Shown here piece after piece: positions 1 through 9,113 of a stretch of DNA of 64,000 nt. The stretch is from NCBI RefSeq assembly GCF_007747795.1, contig NZ_CP036275.1, positions 6,316,001-6,380,000 on the forward strand, in the 5' to 3' direction. This DNA comes from Maioricimonas rarisocia. Lineage in GTDB: Bacteria > Planctomycetota > Planctomycetia > Planctomycetales > Planctomycetaceae. A model generated the notes under the pieces. The model was not told where the DNA came from and did not search any database. It saw only the letters and a list, made by a program, of their open reading frames with translations. Position 1 is the stretch's first letter, and every line of letters begins with the position of its first letter. A program made the translations under genes and the position numbers.

Positions 1-1374
1 TTCGTCGATCGACTCGACCGCCCGGCTACCGGAGTTCTCTTCCACCTGTGACGGCGGCTCAATTGGCACATCGTCCTCCTCCAGAGCAGCCGGCAACCTG
101 GATCGCGACACCCCGCCACGCAACGCGGTCAGCGACTCCTCGATCTTTCGCACCGAGCTGCCCATCGTCTTCATCCGCCAGCCGACCCCTTCGGCCCGAC
201 TGCGGTTCTCGCGGGCCGCCTCCGAGATCCGCTCGGCCGCCAGCAGAATCTCCTGGACAAGCATCAGTTGCTGACGCACGGTCTCGCCGATCTCCGTGAC
301 TCGCGATGCCGACTCGCGGCATGTGCCCCGCACCCGGTCCAGCGACTCACTCGCCGTGCGCACCCGGGCCACTTCCCGGTCGACCTGGTCGTGCTGTTGC
401 CCCAATGTGAGGATCGACTCCTGAGCTTCCAGCTGGATCGAATCGATCAGTGTCTTGACTTCATGCGCGGCACGAGCGGTCTGCTCGGAGAGCTTCCGCA
501 CTTCTTCGGCCACAACCGAGAAGCCGCGTCCCTGTTCGCCCGCCCGGTAGGATTCGATCGAAGCGTTCAGTGCCAGCAGATCCGTCCGCGAGGAGATCGT
601 GCCGATCGTGTCGGCAATCGCACCGATTTCATTCGACCGCTCCCCGAGCGCACGCAGCTTTCGCTCGGCCACGTGGACATGCCCCTTGAGCTGTTCGAGC
701 CCGCGATTCAACTCCTCCATGGTCTGTTGTGCCGACCCGATCGCGTCCGAAGCCCCGGAGGCTGTCCCGCGCACGGCTTCCGCGTTCTCGGAGATCGCGT
801 CGAAGTGCGCCGACATCTGTTCGACGAACGTCGAAGTCCGGTTGACCGCTTCCGACTGCAGCTCGGTATCCGTGGCGATCTCGCCCGTCGCCCGGGACAC
901 TTCGTCCCGATACTCGAGCAGTTGATGCAGCTCTGACGTCGCTTCGCCGGCAAGGCTGGCCAGCAGGTTCCTCAGCTGTCCGGAGGGATCCTCGGAGGCT
1001 GGAGTGCGGGTCGCACCGTGGCGGCGATCACATTGCAGCAGCAACGTTTCCACTTCCCGGATCTGACGACGCCCGTTGGCGACGGAAGCCGACCAGCGAT
1101 GCGTGAACTCCCGCAACCGCTCGATCAGACGATCGATCTCGTCGATGCCGGACGTCTGCTCGCCATGCGACTCCCCAGAGGCCACAGCCTGCTCGACTCG
1201 CCGCAGTCCCCGCTGCAGGAACCAGGCGACGGCGATACCGAGCACCACGACCGTCAGTCCGGCCGCTGCGGCAGGCACAACGTTGCCACCTCCGCTTCGT
1301 GCGACGGCAACCGCGGCCGCTCCGGCGAGTGCCGCGAGCAGGTGCGTCCCGACAAGTATCCATTTCAGCTTCAT
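1..1374 (-). CDS. Methyl-accepting chemotaxis protein, C-terminus cut by window edge
   Basis: 458 codons are visible, open to base 1. The N-terminus has two hydrophobic segments (about residues 5-24 and 34-55) separated by only a short linker, so there is no periplasmic ligand-binding domain. About residues 130-400 form a long coiled-coil with the conserved MCP signalling hairpin (GFSVVAEEVRKLSEQT near residue 281), the CheA/CheW contact site. The ATG at 1374 overlaps the TGA of the upstream CheW gene (ATGA), which fixes the start and implies translational coupling. The receptor probably senses something at or inside the membrane, or relays a partner's signal. No CheA gene is visible. The family is certain; the ligand is unknown. 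Confidence 0.9.
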   Translation of the reverse strand, partial: MKLKWILVGTHLLAALAGAAAVAVARSGGGNVVPAAAAGLTVVVLGIAVAWFLQRGLRRVEQAVASGESHGEQTSGIDEIDRLIERLREFTHRWSASVANGRRQIREVETLLLQCDRRHGATRTPASEDPSGQLRNLLASLAGEATSELHQLLEYRDEVSRATGEIATDTELQSEAVNRTSTFVEQMSAHFDAISENAEAVRGTASGASDAIGSAQQTMEELNRGLEQLKGHVHVAERKLRALGERSNEIGAIADTIGTISSRTDLLALNASIESYRAGEQGRGFSVVAEEVRKLSEQTARAAHEVKTLIDSIQLEAQESILTLGQQHDQVDREVARVRTASESLDRVRGTCRESASRVTEIGETVRQQLMLVQEILLAAERISEAARENRSRAEGVGWRMKTMGSSVRKIEESLTALRGGVSRSRLPAALEEDDVPIEPPSQVEENSGSRAVESIDE

Positions 1375-1907
1375 GACTGCGTTCCCGAGTGCTGTTTCGT
1401 CGAGACCGGATCCTCCGCCCCCGGCTGCCACCGCGTGGACTCTGAACCGTTCCAGTGTCGCGAGAGTGTCTGCGAGCCCGTCCGCAACAGCGCGTCGACG
1501 TCGAGAACACGCACGACCTGCTCACGAAAACTCGCGGTCCCCATCACGACCGGCGGCGTCCCGCTGTCAGACAGCTCGTCGGCAACCGCAATCTCCAGCG
1601 GCTCGAGGGCCACACCCCGATCGATCAGCAGTCCCCACGTCCCGTCCGGTCCGGTCATCACCAGCAGATGCTCCCGATCCGACGGAACCTCTGTGGCCTC
1701 GCCAGCGATGGCATCGAGCGAGAACACAGGAAGAAACTCATTCCGCAAATGACACATACCTGCCAGCAGCGACGGCGAATCCGGAATCGGCGTGATCGGC
1801 GGTCGGGGCGTAATCTCCCGGACGACGCTGGCCGGCACCGACCAGGTCGAATCTCCCGCCACGAAAATGCAGTGGTGACTGCAGACGCGTGAATCACTCG
1901 TGCTCAT
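1371..1907 (-). CDS. CheW-domain chemotaxis coupling protein
   Basis: 178 residues. CheW proteins link MCP receptors to the CheA kinase. The CheW-like beta-barrel pattern is visible: an opening strand set (CIFVAGDSTWSVPASVVREI), a central LLAGMCHLRNEFLPVFSL segment and an LLVMTGPDGTWGLLIDRGVAL segment matching the usual binding, re-import and vulnerable surfaces. The ATG at 1907 gives the family-like N-terminus, although the frame is open further upstream. It overlaps the previous gene by 14 bases and the MCP by 4, so the genes are co-translated. It probably serves specifically the MCP downstream of it. Confidence 0.85.
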   Translation of the reverse strand: MSTSDSRVCSHHCIFVAGDSTWSVPASVVREITPRPPITPIPDSPSLLAGMCHLRNEFLPVFSLDAIAGEATEVPSDREHLLVMTGPDGTWGLLIDRGVALEPLEIAVADELSDSGTPPVVMGTASFREQVVRVLDVDALLRTGSQTLSRHWNGSESTRWQPGAEDPVSTKQHSGTQS

Positions 1908-2268
1908 CGTTCCCTTTCTCAACCGGCGACACCGGTACGGCCCCCTCACTCTCAAAGCGACGCAACTTCGCGGCGAACTGCTCCCGCAACGATCGCAATC
2001 GCGTCTCGCCGTCCTGATCGGCCGTCGGTCCGACACAGCCGGTGATCGAGGCAGATCGGGCCCCGGAATTCGTGGTTCGATCAACCGGCGAGGACAGATC
2101 GTTCCGTGTCGCGGCAGCGACATGACCTGCCTGGCTCATCAGTTCCTGAAGTTCCGCATTCATGCGGTCCGCAAACATTTCGACTTCAGCACGCCAGCGG
2201 GAGACACTGGCCGCGGAGGTCGATGGCTTCGCCCCTGCGGGCAGAGATGTGGCTTCGGAGTCGTTCAT
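1894..2268 (-). CDS. Hypothetical protein of chemotaxis operon
   Basis: 124 residues if started at the ATG at 2268; a GTG at 2310 in the same frame would add 14 residues. Neither has a clear SD. I recognise no domain. The sequence is hydrophilic, with a likely helical stretch rich in Arg/Glu (WRAEVEMFADRMNAELQELM) and a second near the end (LRSLREQFAAKLRRFESE), joined by a Ser/Thr-rich linker. It lies between the response regulator and CheW genes and overlaps cheW by 14 bases, so it is very likely translated with them and may be an accessory or adaptor of this receptor system. That role is inferred from context only. Confidence 0.6.
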   Translation of the reverse strand: MNDSEATSLPAGAKPSTSAASVSRWRAEVEMFADRMNAELQELMSQAGHVAAATRNDLSSPVDRTTNSGARSASITGCVGPTADQDGETRLRSLREQFAAKLRRFESEGAVPVSPVEKGNDEHE

Positions 2269-2319
2269 TGCTGTCCGGAAACAACGGGAAGGCGCGACGG
2301 CAGTTGTCACGCCGTGGAC

Positions 2320-2715
2320 TCAGATGGACTGCGGCGTGCCCTTCATGTGCGGCGGCAGCACGGACGCGAGCGCGTCGAGCAGCGACTGTGGCTCGACCGG
2401 TTTGCACAGGTAAGCCCCCAGCTCATCGCCAAGGGTCTGCAGTGCCTGTGACCGCATCGACGTCAGAAACACGATCGGAAGCCGGTTCCACGGATCCCCC
2501 ATCCGGCTCAGTTCGATACACACGCCGTAGCCGTCCAGTTCCGGCATGTTGATGTCGAGGACCGCAGCGGACGGGCAGCACTCGCGGATCCGCTCTAGCG
2601 CTTCGACGCCGCTGGATGCCTCGACGGTTCCGAACCCTTCGTCGACCAGAATCCGTCGAACCTGGGTGCGGATCGTGCGACTGTCGTCTGCAATGAGAAT
2701 GGTTGTCGAAGACAT
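2320..2715 (-). CDS. CheY-like single-domain response regulator
   Basis: 131 residues, a receiver domain only. The phosphorylation pocket is complete: acidic pair D10-D11, phospho-acceptor D54 (in LDINMPELDG), switch Thr85 (FLTS) and Lys105 (CKPVEP). There is no output domain, as in CheY. The ATG at 2715 gives the normal receiver N-terminus (MSSTTILIADDS); an in-frame ATG 11 codons upstream is possible but adds residues the family lacks. It is the first gene of the minus-strand chemotaxis operon and is probably phosphorylated by a CheA outside the window. Confidence 0.87.
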   Translation of the reverse strand: MSSTTILIADDSRTIRTQVRRILVDEGFGTVEASSGVEALERIRECCPSAAVLDINMPELDGYGVCIELSRMGDPWNRLPIVFLTSMRSQALQTLGDELGAYLCKPVEPQSLLDALASVLPPHMKGTPQSI

Positions 2716-3141
2716 ATTGGGCACACTGTCAGAATCAAGATCGGCCACGCGTCAGGGCAGTCACCGGGAGCTGTCCATTCGACGATAGGTCGCGGCGAGC
2801 AGACGTGACCGACCGCTTGAGGAATTGTTTCCCCAAGCCTCTCCAATCGACGAAGCCGTGCAGGGTCTGACGGTTGTGCCGGTCGCAGCGGATGCGGACC
2901 GCGCAGCGAAGTGCGTCACACGGCTGGCAGGAAGGATTTCGAGTGACGCGTCACGACACAGCGCAACTGCCGTAACCTGAAGCAATGTCGGGAATAAGCA
3001 ACACACAGCGCACCCTTTTCGCAACGCGGGCCTCCTTGCAGCCGCTCTCCGGCTCTGGCGTCGACCGTTTTCCTCGACGTAACAGGACAAATCCCTCTGC
3101 GCTGCACAGTGGGTCGCCTCTTTCACCGACTCACGTGGAGC
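2716..3141. other. Intergenic region between divergent genes
   Basis: About 425 bases between the first chemotaxis gene (minus) and the plus-strand membrane protein gene. Both promoters must lie here unless transcription enters from farther away. Open frames exist on both strands, but their products are Arg/Ser-rich shadows without recognisable features. I found no convincing -35/-10 pair or hairpin. Confidence 0.5.
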
Positions 3142-3984
3142 ATGACCGTGTCTGCGATCCCCGAATCCCTGCCGGCTGACCTCTCCGAACAGACCGTCGT
3201 GCGGCCGCAACGGCTGAAGAATCCGCTCCGGGGACAGATGAGCCTCTTCCGCGGACTGTCCGCCGGCTTCGCCCTGCTCGCCGCAGTCACACTGCCGGTT
3301 GGGATCTCCGGAATCGGTGCTGCCGAGCCGACCACCCTCACGCTCGCCAGCATGATCGCCGGAGTGATGTCAGCGACCGTCGCCGTGATCTGCACATTCG
3401 TTCTGGCCTGCCTGGCCTGGTACCTCGGCCGGTACGATGGCGATCTGGCCCGCCTCGAAGCGGGACATTACCTCGCCCACTGGACGTACGGCGACGACGA
3501 ATGGCAACGCTACGTCGCCACCGAGTTTCACGAAGCACGCCGGACCGCGTTCTATGGAACGGTGATCTTCGGGGCGTTCGGGGGCATCATCAGCATCATT
3601 GCCGCCGTTCAGGGATTTCAGGTCGCCGGCTCGACGCTGCTTGGACTCGCGGTCCCGACGCTGGTCGGCCTCGCCGCAGGCTTTGTCCTTGGTGGTTTCC
3701 TGCAGTTCATCGAAGTCCGCCGCTGCCGTCGCCTGCAGACGCACAAGGCCGAAACCTACGTTGGCGAAACGGGACTCTACTTCGACGAAAACTACCGTCC
3801 CTGGAGCATGCTCGGGCAGTCCCTCAGCAGTGTCGTGCTGAATGAAGAACGCTCACCCGCCATCCTGGCGTTCACCTTCCGGATGACCAGCAACAACGGC
3901 GACACCTACCACGAAGTCCGCGTACCGGTCCCGAACGACCGTCTCGCCGAAGCGGACGACATCGTCGAGCTGCTCGGCAACTGA
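3142..3984 (+). CDS. Conserved-looking membrane protein of unknown function
   Basis: 280 residues from the ATG at 3142, which has GTGGAG just upstream; an in-frame ATG at 3109 lacks an SD. Four hydrophobic segments in two pairs are visible (about residues 39-61, 71-95, 140-160, 164-185), followed by a soluble C-terminal domain of about 90 residues that looks like a small beta-rich module. A hydrophilic loop with Asp/Arg/Glu (YLGRYDGDLARLEAGHY) separates the pairs. I do not recognise the family. It is monocistronic and converges on the next gene, with a palindromic hairpin in between. Confidence 0.75.
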   Translation: MTVSAIPESLPADLSEQTVVRPQRLKNPLRGQMSLFRGLSAGFALLAAVTLPVGISGIGAAEPTTLTLASMIAGVMSATVAVICTFVLACLAWYLGRYDGDLARLEAGHYLAHWTYGDDEWQRYVATEFHEARRTAFYGTVIFGAFGGIISIIAAVQGFQVAGSTLLGLAVPTLVGLAAGFVLGGFLQFIEVRRCRRLQTHKAETYVGETGLYFDENYRPWSMLGQSLSSVVLNEERSPAILAFTFRMTSNNGDTYHEVRVPVPNDRLAEADDIVELLGN

Positions 3985-3987
3985 TTC

Positions 3988-4032
3988 CTCAAACCTCGCG
4001 TCTCAAGCCTCGAGCCTCGAGCCTCGAGCCTG
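3988..4032. repeat. CTCAAG/CTCGAG repeat tract, one copy of a dispersed repeat
   Basis: Right after the stop codon, bases 3988-4010 read CCTCAAACCTCGCGTCTCAA followed by GCC. They match the reverse complement of 34374-34396 at 21 of 23 positions. The tract continues into three tandem CCTCGAG heptamers up to about 4030. This looks like a short dispersed intergenic repeat rather than coding DNA. Confidence 0.6.
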
Positions 4033-4064
4033 ACACTCCGATTCGACGGCAACTCGCACGGTGC

Positions 4065-4091
4065 CATGCTCGCCCCATCACGGCGAGCATG
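4065..4091. terminator. Palindromic hairpin between convergent genes (CATGCTCGCC stem)
   Basis: Perfect 10-bp inverted repeat CATGCTCGCC (4065-4074) / GGCGAGCATG (4082-4091) with a 7-base loop. It sits between two convergent genes, so it could end transcripts from both sides. There is no T-run, so intrinsic termination is not assured. The same stem core recurs at 11216-11242, also between convergent genes. Confidence 0.55.
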
Positions 4092-4123
4092 TCAGATTCA
4101 CCCTGGCCGGTTCTGCAGCAGGT

Positions 4124-5467
4124 TCAGCGACCGATCCGCTTGAGCGTCAGCTCATCACCCGGTTCGAAGCGGGGTGGCCGGGGCGTGTCGTGGGTGATCA
4201 CTTCCCACGAGCCTCCCATCTCACGCATCGCCGAAAAATCCCGTGCCTCATAGCCGAACTCGAGATGCGGCGTCTGCTTGACCACGCCCCCCTCATGATG
4301 GGAACGCATGGCGGCATCCAGGACGCCGGTCGCCAGCAGCGTCCGCTCGACCGGGTACGGCGATTTGCCCGTGATAAACATATGCTGGATCGCATGCGAG
4401 AGGGCCCGGAACAGATTCCGGTTGCCCCACGGCCCGGGATACCACGTCGTCGCCAGCGGCTCCTCGCGCTCCTTGAGCCGGCATGCGAAGTTCCACCGCA
4501 CACCCGTGCCGTGCACCGCCAGCACCGCCGCGCGCACGCCGTCCTTATAAGTCAGCAGCAGTCCGTGAGCCGGCTCGATCTCCTCGACCGGCCCCTTCAG
4601 ACCGGTATCGGTCCGATGATCCAGCTCGGTCTGCATCGCAACGCGGAACAGGTCCTCCGGCCAGAGCCCCTCGCCTGCCGCCTGCATCAGCGCCTCGCGG
4701 GTAAGCAACTGCACCTCGCTGATGCCGGTCTCTCCCCCTTTGCGGAACTCGATCATCGACTGCATCACTTCCAGCGCATGGAAGTCGTACGACTCCATCC
4801 CGCCCCCATGAACGGAGACTGCCTCGATCACTTCCGCACCTTCAGGAAACTCGACGGCAGGCACCCGCGGCGCCAGCGGGACAGAACTGCCCGCCATCAG
4901 CGGAAAGCCCATCTCCTGCGCCGTGTCGTACATCTCCTTCGCCCAGTCCCAGCGATACGAGAGATGCTTGTCGTTGAAGACCGGCACCGACCGTCCCGAC
5001 TTGCGGAACACCGCCACGATCTGGTCGAAGAACTCCTTGCGGGGATACATCACCTGTCCCAGCTCGGTCTTCGGATAGTCGCCGTGCTCCCCGATCAGCA
5101 GCACGCCATCAACTGCCAGCGTGTCGCCACCGCAGGTGAGTGCTTCCGCAATCGTGTCGTACATCGGCATGTTCAGCCGGGCCGACGCCTCGCGGGTCAT
5201 GTCGTTCTCGGGATACTGATCGCAGTAGTACGACACCATGTCCACGCCGGGATCGACCAGCTCGCCGTTGAACAGATACGGCCCCATATGTGGTTCGAGG
5301 ATGTGGTAGGCATGCGAGAATTCGCGCAGCTCGGTATAGATCGCCGCGATCCGCGGACGCCGTTTCTCCGACGGTGCCGCACTGAACAGGCTACTGCTCC
5401 CCAGCCCCAATGCCGCCGCACCACAGGCCGACTTGCGCAGAAACTCCCGACGGTTCGGGTTCACCAT
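4124..5467 (-). CDS. Tat-exported protein of unknown function
   Basis: 447 residues from the ATG at 5467, preceded by AGGAG at good spacing. The N-terminus is a twin-arginine signal (NRREFLRKSACGAAALGLG), so the protein is exported folded, probably with a cofactor or metal. The mature part is about 415 residues and contains His/Asp/Glu-rich motifs (GEHGDYPKTE, VHGGGMESYDFH), but I cannot place it in a named enzyme family. Similar Tat-exported proteins are abundant in Planctomycetes. It is monocistronic, divergent from the PSCyt gene, and transcribed toward the hairpin at 4065-4091. Confidence 0.8.
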   Translation of the reverse strand: MVNPNRREFLRKSACGAAALGLGSSSLFSAAPSEKRRPRIAAIYTELREFSHAYHILEPHMGPYLFNGELVDPGVDMVSYYCDQYPENDMTREASARLNMPMYDTIAEALTCGGDTLAVDGVLLIGEHGDYPKTELGQVMYPRKEFFDQIVAVFRKSGRSVPVFNDKHLSYRWDWAKEMYDTAQEMGFPLMAGSSVPLAPRVPAVEFPEGAEVIEAVSVHGGGMESYDFHALEVMQSMIEFRKGGETGISEVQLLTREALMQAAGEGLWPEDLFRVAMQTELDHRTDTGLKGPVEEIEPAHGLLLTYKDGVRAAVLAVHGTGVRWNFACRLKEREEPLATTWYPGPWGNRNLFRALSHAIQHMFITGKSPYPVERTLLATGVLDAAMRSHHEGGVVKQTPHLEFGYEARDFSAMREMGGSWEVITHDTPRPPRFEPGDELTLKRIGR

Positions 5468-5717
5468 GACACTGCTCTCCTGCAGGGGACCGGAACGATG
5501 CGACGCGACACCTCGGCCTGACTCAGATTGTCGCATCAACACTCGCCAATGTGTTGTTGACCGTCAAGTCTGCCACATGATTTCGAATCGCCCCAGACAC
5601 CCGCCTCGACATCCAAGTTTGCTGATGTGTATCCTCAACGCTGACGGGATTTCCGCCACGCAGGGAAGCCCGTCCCCCCCACCGCACGCCCCCCCCAACC
5701 GGAACAGGCAGACCGGC

Positions 5718-8700
5718 ATGATTCACCCGCCGTCACCTTCATCATCCCGCCCGCTGACACGCACTGCTGCGATCACGCTGGGCGCGCTGCTGACGGCCCT
5801 GACTTCCTTCGCAGCCGCCGACACTCCCGCCGAAGAACTCTTCGAAACACACATCCGACCGGTGCTGGTTGAGCGCTGCCTCGAATGCCACGGCAAGGAC
5901 GATCAGTCCGGCGAACTCCGCCTCGATTCCCGCAGTTCAACGCTCAAGGGGGGTGAGGGAGGCGCCGTCATCGTCCCCGGCCATCCCGAGCAGAGCCGGC
6001 TGATCGAAGCGATCCGGCAGACCGGCGACCTGGAGATGCCTCCTTCCGGTCCGAAGCTGACGGACGACCAGATCGCCGCCTTCGAAACATGGATTCGCCT
6101 CGGAGCCCCATGGCCGGAGACCACTAAGCAACTCGTCTCCGCGAAAGAGACCGCCGCGCAGGACCATTGGGCGTTTCAGCCGGTCGGCCAACCCGCAATC
6201 CCGATGGCGACCGACAGCGACTGGGTGCACACACCCATCGATGCGTTCGTACTCCGGAAGTTGCACGAAGCCGGTCTGTCCCCGTCTCCCGAGGCGGACC
6301 GCCGCACGCTCATTCGCCGGGCCACGTATACACTCACCGGCCTTCCCCCCGCGCCCGAGGAAGTCGACGCGTTCGTGCGGGACGAGTCGCCCGACGCCTG
6401 GGAGCAGCTGGTCGACCGGCTGCTGGAGTCGCCGCATTACGGCGAGCAGTGGGCCCGGCACTGGCTCGACGTCGCCCGTTACTCCGACACCAAAGGGTAC
6501 GTCTACGCCCGCGAGGAGCGGTTCTGGGTACACGCCTGGGTCTACCGCGATTGGGTGGTGCAGGCACTCAACAACGATCTTCCGTACGACCGCTTTCTGT
6601 TGCTGCAGCTTGCTGCCGATCAGGTCGAGGACCGCGACACCGCCGATCTGGCCGCGATGGGGTTCCTCACGCTCGGCCGACGGTTTCTCGGCGTGGAACG
6701 GGACATCATCGACGACCGCATTGACGTCGTCACGCGGGGAACTATGGGGCTGACTGTCGGCTGTGCCCGCTGCCACGATCACAAGTACGATCCGATTCCG
6801 ACGACCGACTATTACGCCCTCTACGGCGTCTTCGACAGCTCGGCCGAGCGGCTTGTCCCGGTCGACGAGGAACCGGCAGGAGACGAAGCTTTTCAGCAGG
6901 GCCTGAAGGAACGGCAGCAGAAACTGGCCTCTCGACTCGCCGAAGCACGCGAGGAATCCTCTGCCCGGGCCCGCAGCCGCATCGCCGACTACCTGCACGC
7001 ACAGACGGAACTGCACAAGTATCCGCCGCAGGGCTTCGACCAGATCTTCCAGAAGAGCGACCTGCTCCCCGACTTCGTCCGCCGCTGGGAGCGGTACCTG
7101 TTCGAGGCCGGTCGGAGAAACGATCCGGTCTTCGTCCCCTGGCATGCTTTCGCTGAACTACCGGAGGATGACTTTGCCGCACGGGCTGCTGCTGTCACAA
7201 AGGAGCTGCAGCAGCGTCCCACAGGAGAGATCAATCCGCTGGTGCTCGAAGCGTTCGCAGCTCCGCCTGCCACGTTCGGCGAAGCGATCGACCGCTATGC
7301 CGCCCTGTTTCAGCAGATTGAGGCCGACTGGCAGCAGCAACTCAAAGAGGCGAAGTCCAGCGAGGCGGCGCCGCCGGAACAGCTACCCAGCCCGGCTGCC
7401 GAGCAGCTCCGCCAGGTCCTCTACGGACCGCAGGCTCCGAGTGTGGTCCCCGATCAACCGGTCGTTCATCTCGAGGGATTGTTCGACAGCGGCACGCTCA
7501 CACAGGTCTGGAAACTGCAGGGAGAGGTGGATCGCTGGATCATCAACGCCCGTCCCCCGGCCCGCTACGCCCTGACGTTGATCGACCGCCCCGTTCCAAC
7601 GACGCCGCGGGTCTTTGTTCGCGGCAATCCGCAGAACCTGGGTGAGGCGATCCCCCGCCGGTTCCTGTCGGTACTGGCCGATGCGGACGAAGGCCGATTC
7701 GAGCAGGGGAGCGGCCGCCTCGAACTGGCCCGCGCGATCATCGATCCCGAAAACCCGCTGACCGCCCGCGTCATCGTCAACCGGGTCTGGGCGCATCACT
7801 TCGGCCAGGGTCTGGTCACTACTCCCAGCGACTTCGGCCTGCGGGCCGAACCACCTTCTCACCCTCAACTGCTCGACTGGCTGACCACCGACTTCGTCGA
7901 GAACGGCTGGAGCCTGAAGCGGCTGCACCGGCTCATTCTGCTCTCATCAACCTTCCGGCAGTCGTCTGCGGCTCCCGCATCCGAGGCAGACCGCCAGCGC
8001 ATCCGACAGATCGACCCGGATAACCGCCTGCTCTCCCGGATGAATGCCCACCGGCTCACCTTTGAAGAATTCCGCGACGCCACCCTCGCCGCAACGGGAG
8101 AACTCGACCTGAGCGTCGGCGGCAAGCCTTCAGACCTCTTTGCACATCCATCGCCGCGACGAAGGACACTCTACGGGCGGATCGACCGACAGTATCTGCC
8201 CGGCACGTTGCGCGTCTTCGATTTCGCCAATCCCGATCTGCACACTCCCCAGCGCAGTGAAACGACCGTTCCCCAGCAGGCACTGTTCTTCCTGAACGAC
8301 GACCTGATGCTCGCCCGGGTCCGGGCGCTGGCCGACGCGGCCGCACAGCAGTCCTCACCCGAGCAGGCCGTGAATGAACTGTTCCGACGCGTCCTCCAGC
8401 GGGAACCGACGGACAGCGAACGGGCCGAAGCACTGGCTCTCGTGGACGCAGCCAGCCGGCAGGAAGCACCGATCGTCCGCCCCACCGTCGCCGACTGGCA
8501 GTACGGCTATGGAGCGTTCGACGAATCGTCGCAGCGAGTGACCGGCTTTACGGCGCTCCCCCACTTCAATGGGGCCGCCTGGCAGGGGGGCCCCAAGTGG
8601 CCCGACCCCAAACTGGGCTGGGTGCAGTTGACGGCCGACGGCGGTCATCCCGGCAACGACCGCCAGCACGCCTGCGTTCGCCGCTGGACGGCACCGCACG

Positions 8701-9074
8701 ACATGACGGTCTCGATCCGCTCTCACCTGCGACAGGAAGCCGCCCCCGGCGATGGCATCCGGGCATTCGTCGTCAGCTCCCGTGCCGGTCTGCTGCAATC
8801 CGCCAGCATCCACAAGAGCGAAACTGACCTCGACGTCGACGCGATTGACGTCGCCGCCGGAGAGACAATCGACTTCCTCGTCGATATCGGGGACGTCCTC
8901 AACAGCGACCAGTACTTCTGGCAGGCGACGATCGCTCAGGCAGCCGGCACGCCCGATGCCGTCACCTGGGACTCGCGGCTCGACTTCACCCACGACACAG
9001 TGACGCCGCTCAATGAATGGGAGCAGCTCGCCCAGGTCCTGCTCTGCACCAATGAGTTTCTGTTCGTCGACTGA
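5718..9074 (+). CDS. Planctomycete PSCyt1/PSCyt2/PSD1 cytochrome protein (DUF1549/DUF1553)
   Basis: 1118 residues from the ATG at 5718, which gives a signal peptide (TAAITLGALLTALTSFAAAD); the long upstream extension in frame is Pro/Arg-rich and unlikely to be translated. Domain order is the PSCyt1 haem domain with CLECH (C54, C57, H58), a PSCyt2/DUF1549 region with CARCHDHKYDP (C349, C352, H353), a variable middle, and a PSD1/DUF1553 region near residues 660-930. About 150 extra C-terminal residues are probably beta-rich. These exported multi-domain cytochromes are a hallmark of Planctomycetes and nearly always sit beside a DUF1501 gene, as here. Their biochemical role is still unclear. Confidence 0.93.
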   Translation: MIHPPSPSSSRPLTRTAAITLGALLTALTSFAAADTPAEELFETHIRPVLVERCLECHGKDDQSGELRLDSRSSTLKGGEGGAVIVPGHPEQSRLIEAIRQTGDLEMPPSGPKLTDDQIAAFETWIRLGAPWPETTKQLVSAKETAAQDHWAFQPVGQPAIPMATDSDWVHTPIDAFVLRKLHEAGLSPSPEADRRTLIRRATYTLTGLPPAPEEVDAFVRDESPDAWEQLVDRLLESPHYGEQWARHWLDVARYSDTKGYVYAREERFWVHAWVYRDWVVQALNNDLPYDRFLLLQLAADQVEDRDTADLAAMGFLTLGRRFLGVERDIIDDRIDVVTRGTMGLTVGCARCHDHKYDPIPTTDYYALYGVFDSSAERLVPVDEEPAGDEAFQQGLKERQQKLASRLAEAREESSARARSRIADYLHAQTELHKYPPQGFDQIFQKSDLLPDFVRRWERYLFEAGRRNDPVFVPWHAFAELPEDDFAARAAAVTKELQQRPTGEINPLVLEAFAAPPATFGEAIDRYAALFQQIEADWQQQLKEAKSSEAAPPEQLPSPAAEQLRQVLYGPQAPSVVPDQPVVHLEGLFDSGTLTQVWKLQGEVDRWIINARPPARYALTLIDRPVPTTPRVFVRGNPQNLGEAIPRRFLSVLADADEGRFEQGSGRLELARAIIDPENPLTARVIVNRVWAHHFGQGLVTTPSDFGLRAEPPSHPQLLDWLTTDFVENGWSLKRLHRLILLSSTFRQSSAAPASEADRQRIRQIDPDNRLLSRMNAHRLTFEEFRDATLAATGELDLSVGGKPSDLFAHPSPRRRTLYGRIDRQYLPGTLRVFDFANPDLHTPQRSETTVPQQALFFLNDDLMLARVRALADAAAQQSSPEQAVNELFRRVLQREPTDSERAEALALVDAASRQEAPIVRPTVADWQYGYGAFDESSQRVTGFTALPHFNGAAWQGGPKWPDPKLGWVQLTADGGHPGNDRQHACVRRWTAPHDMTVSIRSHLRQEAAPGDGIRAFVVSSRAGLLQSASIHKSETDLDVDAIDVAAGETIDFLVDIGDVLNSDQYFWQATIAQAAGTPDAVTWDSRLDFTHDTVTPLNEWEQLAQVLLCTNEFLFVD

Positions 9075-9113
9075 CGACGCCCTGATTCGCGACCACTCGA
9101 CCACGAGACTGCC

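Noticed and set aside
2761-3210. 149-codon minus-strand frame upstream of the chemotaxis operon
   Set aside because: Ser/Arg/Ala-rich without SD or family features; treated as intergenic.
4006-4032. Tandem CTCGAG units considered as a CRISPR array
   Set aside because: Units are 7 bases with no spacers; no cas genes anywhere in the window.
4061-5521. 486-codon plus-strand open frame opposite the Tat-exported gene
   Set aside because: Arg/His-rich shadow of the real minus-strand gene with no SD and no family features.
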